Shown one piece after another: positions 6,214 to 12,384 of a stretch of 12,384 bases of DNA. The notes beneath the pieces are model-generated. The model was given only the letters and a program-made list of their open reading frames with translations. It was not told the origin of the DNA and searched no databases. Position 1 is the stretch's first letter. The number at the start of each line of letters is the position of its first letter. The translations under genes and the position numbers were made by a program. The stretch spans positions 1-12,384 of the forward strand of contig JAKFFO010000029.1 in the NCBI GenBank assembly GCA_036675035.1, given 5' to 3'. The stretch comes from MESE01 sp036675035. Its GTDB lineage: Bacteria > Pseudomonadota > Gammaproteobacteria > Burkholderiales > Burkholderiaceae_D.

Positions 6214-7200
6214 ATGCCAGTTCGCATCATCGTCGCTTTGCTGCTGTCCCTGCCCGCCATTGCCCATGCAGGCATGCAGTCGGCGTTCGACGCGAAGGGA
6301 AATGATGCGGAGCAAATTCTTGAAATCGCCTGGATCTTGTTCGCCGGAGGCGGCCTCATCTTCGGTGTCGTCATGGTGCTCGGACTGCTCGCGCTGTTCG
6401 GTCCTGCCTCGCTGCGCGATTCGCTTGGACGGCGCGCATGGATCATCGGCGGCGGGGTCGCGTTCCCGGTGATCGTATTGTCCGCGCTATTGATCTATAC
6501 GTTCATGGCGGCAACCCGCATGGTGCAGGCGCACGATCCCGCCGCGGTGCAGATTGAAGTGACCGGCGAGCTCTGGTGGTGGCGTGTCAAATATCTGGAC
6601 GGCGCGGGAAACACGATCCTGGAGACGGCCAACGAGATTCGCATCCCGGCCGGCCAATCCGTCGATCTCAAGCTGGTGTCGGACAACGTGATTCACAGTT
6701 TCTGGGTGCCGAACCTGGCCGGCAAGATCGACATGATTCCGGGCCATGTCAACAAGCTGCGGCTGCAGGCCGATGCGCCGGGTCAGTTCCGCGGGCAATG
6801 CGCGGAATACTGTGGCGCGCAGCATGCGCGGATGGCGTTCCATGTCGTCGCGCATGCGCCGGATGAATTTGCCGCATGGCTTGAAGCGCAGAAACAACCC
6901 GCCGCAAAGCCGGCAGACCAGATGCTGGAGCGCGGCGAGGCGCTGTTCCTGAATAATCGCTGCGGCTTGTGCCATACGGTGCGCGGCACACCGGCCGAAG
7001 GAAGGCTCGGCCCCGACCTGACTCATGTCGGCAGTCGCCTGTCGATCGCGGCCGGAACGCTGCCGAACGGCCAGGGAACGATCGCCGGCTGGATCACCGG
7101 TGGCCAGCATATCAAGCCGGGCAACAAGATGCCTGCCTTCAATCAATTTTCCGGCGAGGAACTGCGCGCATTGTCGGCTTACATGGAGAGCCTGCAATGA
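6214..7200 (+). CDS. coxB: Cytochrome c oxidase subunit II fused to cytochrome c (caa3-type)
   Basis: This is a 328-residue subunit II. The signal peptide ends ..LPAIAHA (residue 19). Two transmembrane helices (about 38-62 and 76-100) are followed by the aromatic motif ELWWW (119-123). The cupredoxin CuA ligands are H161, C196, E198 (backbone), C200, H204 and M207, in CAEYCGAQHARM. A C-terminal class I cytochrome c domain has CGLCH (250-254) and probable axial M306 (KMPAF). It accepts electrons at the haem c, passes them to CuA, then to subunit I. The start at 6214 is chosen for its clean signal peptide. The frame is open back to 6013, but that part lies in the promoter region. No clear ribosome-binding site is visible. 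It is first in the plus-strand oxidase cluster, separated from subunit I by an exchanger gene. Confidence 0.95.
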   Translation: MPVRIIVALLLSLPAIAHAGMQSAFDAKGNDAEQILEIAWILFAGGGLIFGVVMVLGLLALFGPASLRDSLGRRAWIIGGGVAFPVIVLSALLIYTFMAATRMVQAHDPAAVQIEVTGELWWWRVKYLDGAGNTILETANEIRIPAGQSVDLKLVSDNVIHSFWVPNLAGKIDMIPGHVNKLRLQADAPGQFRGQCAEYCGAQHARMAFHVVAHAPDEFAAWLEAQKQPAAKPADQMLERGEALFLNNRCGLCHTVRGTPAEGRLGPDLTHVGSRLSIAAGTLPNGQGTIAGWITGGQHIKPGNKMPAFNQFSGEELRALSAYMESLQ

Positions 7201-7221
7201 CACGCCTCCTATTGATTCGGC

Positions 7222-7245
7222 CCGGAAAAGGTTTGATTTTTCCGG
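7222..7245. terminator. Hairpin just after coxB, possible terminator or attenuator
   Basis: CCGGAAAA (7222-7229) and TTTTCCGG (7238-7245) are perfect complements around GGTTTGAT, 21 bp after the coxB stop. The T-run lies inside the stem rather than after it, so it is not a textbook intrinsic terminator. It could reduce read-through into the exchanger gene or protect the coxB mRNA 3' end. Confidence 0.4.
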
Positions 7246-7256
7246 CCTCCATTCTC

Positions 7257-7279
7257 ACCCTCTCCCTCTGGGAGAGGGT
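7257..7279. repeat. CCCTCTCCC/GGGAGAGGG dispersed-type palindrome
   Basis: ACCCTCTCCC (7257-7266) pairs perfectly with GGGAGAGGGT (7270-7279) around a 3-base TCT loop, with imperfect symmetry continuing outward (CTCACCC.. to ..GGGGGTGG). Elements of this CCCTCTCCC/GGGAGAGGG type are common dispersed intergenic repeats in GC-rich proteobacterial genomes. Only one copy is in this window, so dispersal cannot be shown here. Confidence 0.55.
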
Positions 7280-7303
7280 TGGGGGTGGAGCAGGGGTTTT
7301 GTG

Positions 7304-7364
7304 GAGCATGCTCTACGCCTGCGTAACGGTATTCGCGTGCAAGCGAATACGCGCACTGCAAGTG
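7304..7364. repeat. Run of four further short palindromes
   Basis: In order these are GAGCATGCTC (7304-7313), TACGC-CT-GCGTA (7314-7325), GTATTCGC-GTGCAA-GCGAATAC (7329-7350, perfect 8-bp arms) and CACT-GCA-AGTG (7354-7364). They sit nearly end to end. With the two preceding hairpins they make six palindromes in about 140 bp, resembling a mosaic REP/BIME-like element. Confidence 0.5.
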
Positions 7365-7428
7365 AGGGGATCGGGTTCAAACTTTATTCGTTCCCGATCT
7401 ATATACGCCGGGTGCAGGCCTTGACGCG

Positions 7429-8490
7429 ATGGACTATCTCGATTTCAAAAACTATTCGCTATGGTCCAATCTTGCTGTTTTCGGGGCCTGTGCGCTTGCG
7501 GTCTGGATCGCCGGCACCAGGGTCGCGCGTTATGCCAATACGATCGCGGCCAAAACCGGCATCGGTCGTGTCGCAATCGGCATGGTGCTTCTGGGCGGCG
7601 TCACGTCATTGCCGGAAGCGGCCGTTTCGATTTTCTCGGCGATCGCCGGTAATCCGGCGCTTGCAGTAAACAATCTGCTCGGCGGCGTTGCGATGCAGCG
7701 AGCGGTATTGGCCGGCGTGGATGGATTCATCGGTCGCGACGCGCTCACGATGATCGTCGCGTCGCCGGCCGTGCTGTTGCAAGCGGCGCTCGGCATACTG
7801 ATCCTGCTCGTCGTCGCGACCGCAGTGCTGGTCGAAGACACCGCCATCTTCGGCATCGGCGCCTGGTCATGGGCCATCGTCGCACTATACATATTCTCTA
7901 TATGGATAATGTCCGACTCAAAAGGACGCCGGTCCTGGGTTACCCCTGCCAGGGAGTCGCCCGCATCCGATTCGTCCGATACCGGAGCCAGTACGCCGGA
8001 GAGTGGCGACAGCAGCGACTCGCTCACGTTGGTGATTGCAAAAACCGTTGCGGCGGCAGCAGTGATTATGGCTGCCGGTTTCTTCCTCAGCCAGTCAGCC
8101 GAAGCGATTGCGGAACAGACCGGCCTGGGGCTCAGCTTCGTCGGCGCGGTACTGCTTGCGCTGGTCACGTCATTGCCCGATCTCAGCACCATCATATCGT
8201 CGGTGCGCATGCGGCAATATGAGATGGCAATATCGGAAGTGCTCGGAAGCACCCTCTTCAATGTGCTGTTGATATTCCTGGTCGATGCGGTTTACGTCGG
8301 CGAACCGGTGCTGAACGAAGTAGATGATTTTTCGATGGCTGCCGCGCTGCTCGGCGCGGTGCTCGCGTCAATTTATCTGATCGGACTGGTCGAGCGGCGC
8401 GATCGCACCATCGGCAAGATGGGTATCGATTCGTTCGCCACGCTGGTCGTGTATTGCGCCGGCTTGTTCATGCTGTACGAGTTGCGATAG
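7429..8490 (+). CDS. CaCA-superfamily (sodium/calcium exchanger-like) membrane protein
   Basis: This 353-residue protein has about ten membrane spans in two homologous halves. Alpha-repeat 1 is GVTSLPEAAVSIF (57-69) with NNLLGG (81-86). Alpha-repeat 2 is LVTSLPDLSTIISS (245-258) with GSTLFN (273-278). A Ser/Asp/Glu-rich hydrophilic loop (about 162-198) separates the halves, as in bacterial CaCA proteins. It would exchange cations (Ca2+ with Na+ or H+) across the inner membrane. Divergence from the usual motifs (Asp251 for Glu in repeat 2, GGVAMQ for GSNxFN in repeat 1) leaves specificity open. The ATG at 7429 has only weak AGG (7416-7418) upstream. Its stop codon overlaps the ribosome-binding site of the oxidase fusion gene, so the two are almost certainly co-transcribed. 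Its place between coxB and subunit I is unusual. Confidence 0.86.
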   Translation: MDYLDFKNYSLWSNLAVFGACALAVWIAGTRVARYANTIAAKTGIGRVAIGMVLLGGVTSLPEAAVSIFSAIAGNPALAVNNLLGGVAMQRAVLAGVDGFIGRDALTMIVASPAVLLQAALGILILLVVATAVLVEDTAIFGIGAWSWAIVALYIFSIWIMSDSKGRRSWVTPARESPASDSSDTGASTPESGDSSDSLTLVIAKTVAAAAVIMAAGFFLSQSAEAIAEQTGLGLSFVGAVLLALVTSLPDLSTIISSVRMRQYEMAISEVLGSTLFNVLLIFLVDAVYVGEPVLNEVDDFSMAAALLGAVLASIYLIGLVERRDRTIGKMGIDSFATLVVYCAGLFMLYELR

Positions 8491-8493
8491 GAG
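8488..8493 (+). promoter_or_regulatory. Ribosome-binding site of the oxidase I+III gene, overlapping the exchanger stop
   Basis: TAGGAG contains the TAG stop of the exchanger gene (8488-8490) and a strong Shine-Dalgarno GGAG (8490-8493), five bases before the ATG at 8499. It fixes that ATG as the start over the in-frame upstream ATG at 8454, which lies inside the exchanger gene. It implies translational coupling. Confidence 0.75.
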
Positions 8494-8498
8494 ACTTC

Positions 8499-11051
8499 AT
8501 GGCGGCATTCGAATCCGATAATGCGACCAACGCTCTTCCGAACTTTGAGCCAAGGCCGGAAGCCGAGCTGGAACAGCTCAGGCAAATCTGGAAGCCGCCG
8601 TCCGGATTCAATTTCATCACCGTCGTCAACAACACCTATATCGGCGTGTTCTATGTCGGTACCGCGCTGCTGTTCTTTTTGCTGGCCGGGATACTCGCGC
8701 TGCTGATGCGCACCCAACTGGCGGTGCCGGAAAACGACTTCCTCGGCCATAACCTGTACAACCAGATTTTCACGATGCATGGCACCGTGATGATGTTCCT
8801 GTTCGCGGTACCGGCGGTCGAAGCAATGGGTGTGCTGCTGCTGCCGAACATGCTTGCCGCGCGCGACCTGCCGTTCCCGCGCCTGAGCGTATATGCGTAC
8901 TGGGCGTACGCGGTGGGCGGCCTGGTGTTCTTCGGCACCCTGTTCTACGACATGGCGCCGCGCGGCGGCTGGTTCATGTATCCGCCGCTGACCAGCTATG
9001 AATATTCGCCGGGCCATAACGCGGATTTCTGGCTGCTCGGCATCGGATTCATCGAAATCTCGGCGATCGCCGGCGCGATCGAAATCGTGGTCGGCATCCT
9101 GCGCACGCGCGCCCCCGGCATGACGCTCGACAAGATGCCGATCTATGCATGGTCGATGCTGGTGCTGGCCGGCATGATCATCTTCGCCTTTCCGGCCGTC
9201 ATCCTCGCGACGCTGCTGCTGGAAATCGAACGCACTTTCTACTGGCCGTTCTTTATCGCCGCCAAGGGTGGCGACCCGCTGCTGTGGCAACACCTGTTCT
9301 GGTTCTTCGGCCATCCGGAGGTGTACATCATCTTCCTGCCGGCAGCCGGCATGGTGTCGATGATCATTCCGGCGATGGTCGGCAAGCCGCTGGTCGGCTA
9401 CCGGCTGGTGGTGCTGGCGCTGATCGGCGCCGGCTTTCTCAGCTTCGGGCTGTGGGTGCATCACATGTTCGCGGTCGGCATACCGCAGTTGTCGCTGAGC
9501 TTTTTTTCCGCAGCCAGCATGGCGGTCAGCATTCCGAGCGGCATCCAGATCTTCGCATGGATCGCGACGATTGCCGCGGCAAAGCGCATGTGGCCGCTGA
9601 AAGTACCGATGCTGTTCGTGCTTGGCTTTTTCTTCATTTTCGTGCTGGGCGGGCTGACCGGCGTGATGGTCGCCGTGGTGCCGTTCAACTGGCAGGCGCA
9701 CGACACTTACTTTATCGTCGCGCATCTGCACTATGTGCTGTTCGGCGGCATGGTGTTCCCGCTGTTTGCCGCGTTCTATTACTGGGCGCCGTTCGTCAGT
9801 TGCCGGCAATTGTCCGAGCGCCTGGGAAGATGGGCGTTCGGCCTGATGTTCGTCGGCTTCAATGTCGCATTTTTCCCGATGCATATCACCGGCCTGGCCG
9901 GCATGCCGCGCCGCGTGTATACCTATTCCGAATACCTGGGCTGGGGGCCGCTCAACATGGTATCGACCATCGGCGCGTACATGATTGCGGCCGGCGTGCT
10001 GGTGTTCCTGATCGACATGGCGATGAACTTCCGTATCAGCGGGCAGAATGCCGGCAATGTGTGGAATGCCGGTACGCTGGAGTGGCTGCCTTCGGGGAAT
10101 TACGCGAACCGCAGTATTCCGATCATCACCAGCCGCGAGCCGTTGTGGGATCAGCCCAAGCTCGCCGAGGATGTCGATGCCGGGCGCTACTTTCTTCCGA
10201 ACGCGCCGACCGGCGGACGCGAAACCATCATCACCAGCCCGGTCGATGCGCGCCCGCAATACCTGCTGCAGATGCCGGGGCCGAGCTGGGCGCCGCTGCT
10301 TGCCGCATTCGGCACCGCCGGTTTCTTTCTGCTGCTGACCGTGAAGATGGTGCTTCTCGCCGTCGCCTGCGGCGTGCTCGCGGTAGTCATGGTGCTGCGC
10401 TGGCTGTGGTCGACCGATCCCGGCCCGTCCCATGCGCCGGTCGACATCGGCGGCGGCATCAAGCTACCGGTCTATCTCAACGGCGCTTCGTCGCATTCAT
10501 GGTGGGCGATGGTGGTGCTGATCATGGTGTCGGGCTCGATTTTCGGTTCGCTGATATTTGCGTATTTCTTCCTGTGGACGGTATCGCCGGATGTGTGGCC
10601 GGTCGCCGGTGAAGGACTGCCGCATGCCGGATGGCCGATCGCGTCGGCGGCGCTGCTGCTCGCCAGCGGCGCATCGATCGCCTATGCCGGGCGACGGCTG
10701 GCGCTGCAACGGCCGCATCGCCGCTGGCCGTTCGATGCGGCGATGGTGCTGGCGATTGTGCTCCTCGCAAGCGCATTCGCGCTCGATTTCTACAGCCAGT
10801 CGCAGACCGGGTTGCGGCCGCAGCAAAGCGCTTACGGTGCGGTGGTGTACATGGTGATGAGCATGCAGGGGTTCTTTCTTGTCATCATGATCATCATGGG
10901 CCTGTACACCGTTGCCAGGTCGGTGGCCGGATTGCTGAATGCACAGCGCCGCGCCACCTTCGATAACACGATGCTGTTCTGGTATTACACGGTGGTACAA
11001 GGAATTCTCGGCCTCGCACTGGTCCATTCATTTCCGCGTCTGATCGGGTGA
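8499..11051 (+). CDS. ctaD: Cytochrome c oxidase subunit I + III fusion (caa3-type)
   Basis: This 850-residue protein has a haem-copper oxidase subunit I (about 30-560, 12 or more helices), then extra helices (about 597-637) and a subunit III-like domain (about 665-850). Low-spin haem ligands are H94 (FTMHGT) and H411. CuB ligands are H272, H321 and H322. The cross-linked Tyr is Y276 in GHPEVY, and H409 is the high-spin haem ligand (VAHLHY). The Mg site HD (401-402) and GMPRR (468-472) are kept. E274 in GHPEV places it among A1-type oxidases. Against R. sphaeroides numbering by eye, K362 is Q350, N121 is V112 and N139 is S130, while D132 (D123) and S299 (S287) remain. In the subunit III part, the usual SEVMFF glutamate is Gly679. 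It reduces O2 to water and conserves energy in the inner membrane. I+III fusions occur in other caa3-type oxidases. Confidence 0.95.
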   Translation: MAAFESDNATNALPNFEPRPEAELEQLRQIWKPPSGFNFITVVNNTYIGVFYVGTALLFFLLAGILALLMRTQLAVPENDFLGHNLYNQIFTMHGTVMMFLFAVPAVEAMGVLLLPNMLAARDLPFPRLSVYAYWAYAVGGLVFFGTLFYDMAPRGGWFMYPPLTSYEYSPGHNADFWLLGIGFIEISAIAGAIEIVVGILRTRAPGMTLDKMPIYAWSMLVLAGMIIFAFPAVILATLLLEIERTFYWPFFIAAKGGDPLLWQHLFWFFGHPEVYIIFLPAAGMVSMIIPAMVGKPLVGYRLVVLALIGAGFLSFGLWVHHMFAVGIPQLSLSFFSAASMAVSIPSGIQIFAWIATIAAAKRMWPLKVPMLFVLGFFFIFVLGGLTGVMVAVVPFNWQAHDTYFIVAHLHYVLFGGMVFPLFAAFYYWAPFVSCRQLSERLGRWAFGLMFVGFNVAFFPMHITGLAGMPRRVYTYSEYLGWGPLNMVSTIGAYMIAAGVLVFLIDMAMNFRISGQNAGNVWNAGTLEWLPSGNYANRSIPIITSREPLWDQPKLAEDVDAGRYFLPNAPTGGRETIITSPVDARPQYLLQMPGPSWAPLLAAFGTAGFFLLLTVKMVLLAVACGVLAVVMVLRWLWSTDPGPSHAPVDIGGGIKLPVYLNGASSHSWWAMVVLIMVSGSIFGSLIFAYFFLWTVSPDVWPVAGEGLPHAGWPIASAALLLASGASIAYAGRRLALQRPHRRWPFDAAMVLAIVLLASAFALDFYSQSQTGLRPQQSAYGAVVYMVMSMQGFFLVIMIIMGLYTVARSVAGLLNAQRRATFDNTMLFWYYTVVQGILGLALVHSFPRLIG

Positions 11052-11056
11052 CAGTA

Positions 11057-11410
11057 ATGCGCGCATCCTCGGCATCTTCATTTACGCACAATTTCCTGTT
11101 GCTGTTTTCCGGCCCGCTGATCTGGGCCGTGCACTTTGTCGCGATTTACGGTTTCATTGGAATCGTATGCGCGCGTCCGCCCGCCGACGCCGAATGGCTG
11201 GGCATCGGCGTTGCACTGTGGGGAGTCTGTGGCGCATCGCTGCTTGCTGTTGTAGCAATGGCTGCAATCTGCATGTGGATAAAGCCGCGCGATACGGTGC
11301 GAGACAATCAGGTTTTCATCCGCTGGATGTCGATCACGCTCTGCCTGCTGTCGGCCGCTGCGATCGGCTGGGAAACACTGGCTGCGTTCATGGTGCCGGT
11401 TTGCGGGTGA
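11057..11410 (+). CDS. Small hydrophobic membrane protein of the oxidase cluster
   Basis: This is a 117-residue protein I cannot name. It has three or so hydrophobic segments (about 12-36, 48-74 and 88-114) and no haem or CuA motif. The N-terminal stretch LFSGPLIWAVHFVAIYGF (16-33) holds a His within a membrane helix. A short charged loop KPRDTVRDN (76-84) follows the second span. ATG 11057 is 5 bases after the stop of the fusion gene, with GGGTGA as a weak ribosome-binding site. An alternative GTG at 11048 overlaps that stop (GTGA) and would add three residues. Tight coupling suggests an oxidase accessory subunit (subunit IV-like) or assembly factor. That is inferred from context only. Confidence 0.75.
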   Translation: MRASSASSFTHNFLLLFSGPLIWAVHFVAIYGFIGIVCARPPADAEWLGIGVALWGVCGASLLAVVAMAAICMWIKPRDTVRDNQVFIRWMSITLCLLSAAAIGWETLAAFMVPVCG

Positions 11411-11549
11411 GCGATCAGGCGGAATGTCCAGTCGATGTGCGATAAGCGCTTTTCCTGTACCTGTCTTGCCCCCATTGCAGCGATGTCAGAGAACCACTGC
11501 GCATTCTTGTTTTCAAAACATCAAGCAGTAGCTTGCTCAGTCAATTTCA

Positions 11550-11588
11550 TTGCAATATGATCAACTGCCAAGTTGTATCCGATTGCAA
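11550..11588. repeat. Long imperfect hairpin in the AT-rich spacer
   Basis: TTGCAAT (11550-11556) pairs with ATTGCAA (11582-11588). Inside, GAT pairs with ATC, and CAACT pairs with AGTTG around a GCCA loop, with one bulge and one 2x2 internal loop. That is 15 base pairs in total. It could be part of a terminator, a small RNA or an operator. No T-run follows. Confidence 0.35.
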
Positions 11589-11719
11589 CAGGCGTTTCCA
11601 ATTTTCGATTCTCCATTCATATTTCTGTCACGTATGAAATAGTCGGTTCATCACGACGTTTGCCGGCAGTCTGAATCCAACGATGCGTGCCAATTACAAC
11701 CGTTGGTCTTTTCATATTT

Positions 11720-11743
11720 ATTACGCGAGGTAACCGGCGTAAT
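11720..11743. promoter_or_regulatory. Nested dyad upstream of the DUF4382 gene
   Basis: ATTACGC (11720-11726) and GCGTAAT (11737-11743) are exact complements. They enclose GGTAACC (11729-11735), itself a palindrome. The element ends 28 bp before the start codon, so it is either an operator near the promoter or a leader hairpin just upstream of the ribosome-binding site. Confidence 0.35.
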
Positions 11744-11771
11744 GCCAACATTGATCGAAAAGGGGAACAAC

Positions 11772-12384
11772 ATGAATTTCACAGTCCGTAACTTGTCATT
11801 GGTAGCCAGTCTTTCCGCCGCCGGCTTGCTCGGCGCATGCGGAGGCGGAGGTGGTGGCGGTTCGCCGGCCCAGGGCACGCTCAGCGTTGCGATGACGGAT
11901 GCACCATCCTGCGGATATGACGAAGTCAATGTCACCGTTAACAAGATACGCGTGCACCAGAGCGGCGCTGCCGGCGAGGGCGAATCGGGCTGGTCTGAAA
12001 TCGCATTAAGCCCGGCACGGAAAATCAATCTTCTCGATCTCACCAACGGCGTGCTGGAAGAACTGGGACAGACATCGCTTCCTGCAGGCCAATATACCCA
12101 ATTGCGGCTGGTGCTCGATCCGAATACCGGCGGCAAGGTCGCCAATTCCATCGTCCTGTCCAACACCACCAACGAAATTTCTCTTGATACGCCGAGTGCG
12201 GTCCAGAGCGGCCTGAAGATCGGTCACCAGTTCACCGTCGGTGCGGACGAGCAAGTCAAACTGGTACTGGATTTCGACGCATGCAAGTCGATCGTCACCA
12301 AGGGAAATGGCGGCTACGCGCTCAAGCCAGTGATCAAGGTGGTACCGACCATACCGAACGGCATCGACGGCTACATCGCCACCA
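11772..12384 (+). CDS. DUF4382 domain lipoprotein, 5' part (truncated by window edge)
   Basis: 204 residues are visible and the frame is open at the window end. AGGGGAA (11761-11767) is a good ribosome-binding site for the ATG at 11772. A lipoprotein signal peptide ends LLGAC with the lipidated Cys at 23, followed by seven consecutive glycines (24-30). The mature part starts GTLSVAMTDAPSCGYDEVNV (35-54), the typical opening of DUF4382 (PF14321) domains, whose family function is unknown. It continues with a beta-rich pattern including LPAGQYTQLRLVLD (103-116) and QVKLVLDFDA (161-170). It is probably a periplasm- or outer-membrane-anchored lipoprotein. A long spacer separates it from the oxidase cluster, and it likely has its own promoter. 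Confidence 0.88.
   Translation, partial: MNFTVRNLSLVASLSAAGLLGACGGGGGGGSPAQGTLSVAMTDAPSCGYDEVNVTVNKIRVHQSGAAGEGESGWSEIALSPARKINLLDLTNGVLEELGQTSLPAGQYTQLRLVLDPNTGGKVANSIVLSNTTNEISLDTPSAVQSGLKIGHQFTVGADEQVKLVLDFDACKSIVTKGNGGYALKPVIKVVPTIPNGIDGYIAT

Larger units (their letters stand above)
11411..11771. other. Intergenic region before the DUF4382 lipoprotein gene
   Basis: These 361 bp look more AT-rich than the flanking genes and contain no convincing gene on either strand. They hold an imperfect 15-bp hairpin (11550-11588) and a nested dyad close to the next start (11720-11743), listed separately. A loose promoter-like pair, TTACAA (11694-11699) and TATTTA (11715-11720), has a 15-base spacer and is weak. 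There is no clear terminator directly after 11410. Confidence 0.55.

Noticed and set aside
7257..7364. CRISPR-like or tandem repeat array
   Set aside because: The palindromes differ in sequence and spacing; there is no repeated unit with unique spacers.
8373..10433. 686-residue open frame on the minus strand
   Set aside because: It lies antisense to the oxidase I+III fusion. Its composition is His/Arg/Gln-rich with no family motif, typical of an antisense shadow in GC-rich DNA.
9149..10612. 487-residue open frame on the plus strand in another frame
   Set aside because: Fully inside the oxidase fusion gene; Arg/Gly/His-rich composition; no start signal.
11444..11451. AAGCGCTT palindrome followed by TT after the small membrane protein
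   Set aside because: Too short and without a loop to form a terminator hairpin.

Overview
The window looks like chromosomal DNA from a free-living, aerobic, GC-rich proteobacterium. It is most probably a betaproteobacterium of the Burkholderiales (Oxalobacteraceae-like). This rests on the codon bias, the protein families present and the LuxR-type and DUF4382 proteins. It is inference, since no rRNA or tRNA gene is present. I see no insertion sequence, tRNA, CRISPR array or phage gene.

Layout. Positions 1-425 (minus) hold the N-terminal part of a LuxR-type regulator cut by the window edge. Positions 688-966 (plus) hold a divergent 92-residue protein I do not recognise. Positions 1198-1575 (plus) encode a 19-cysteine four-helix-bundle copper storage protein (Csp family). 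It converges on a minus-strand operon (5798 down to 1627), with a hairpin between the two. That operon runs CtaG-type oxidase assembly factor, monoheme cytochrome c lipoprotein, membrane-anchored diheme cytochrome c, and GH15 glycoside hydrolase. Divergent from it on the plus strand lie coxB (subunit II fused to cytochrome c, 6214-7200), a palindrome-rich 228-bp spacer, a CaCA-family cation exchanger (7429-8490), a cytochrome c oxidase subunit I+III fusion (8499-11051) and a small membrane protein (11057-11410). After 361 bp of relatively AT-rich intergenic DNA, a DUF4382 lipoprotein begins (11772) and runs off the end.

How it fits together. The core is a complete caa3-type haem-copper oxidase locus: both catalytic subunits, a subunit III domain, an assembly factor and two extra c-type cytochromes that could deliver electrons. 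The nearby copper storage protein suits a copper-demanding locus, although a functional link is inference.

Most notable points. The oxidase lacks the K-channel lysine (Gln at residue 350) and the two D-channel asparagines by my eye alignment, and its subunit III domain lacks the usual helix glutamate. A cation exchanger with divergent ion-binding motifs sits inside the oxidase gene set and is tightly coupled to the fusion gene. A GH15 hydrolase closes the assembly/cytochrome operon.
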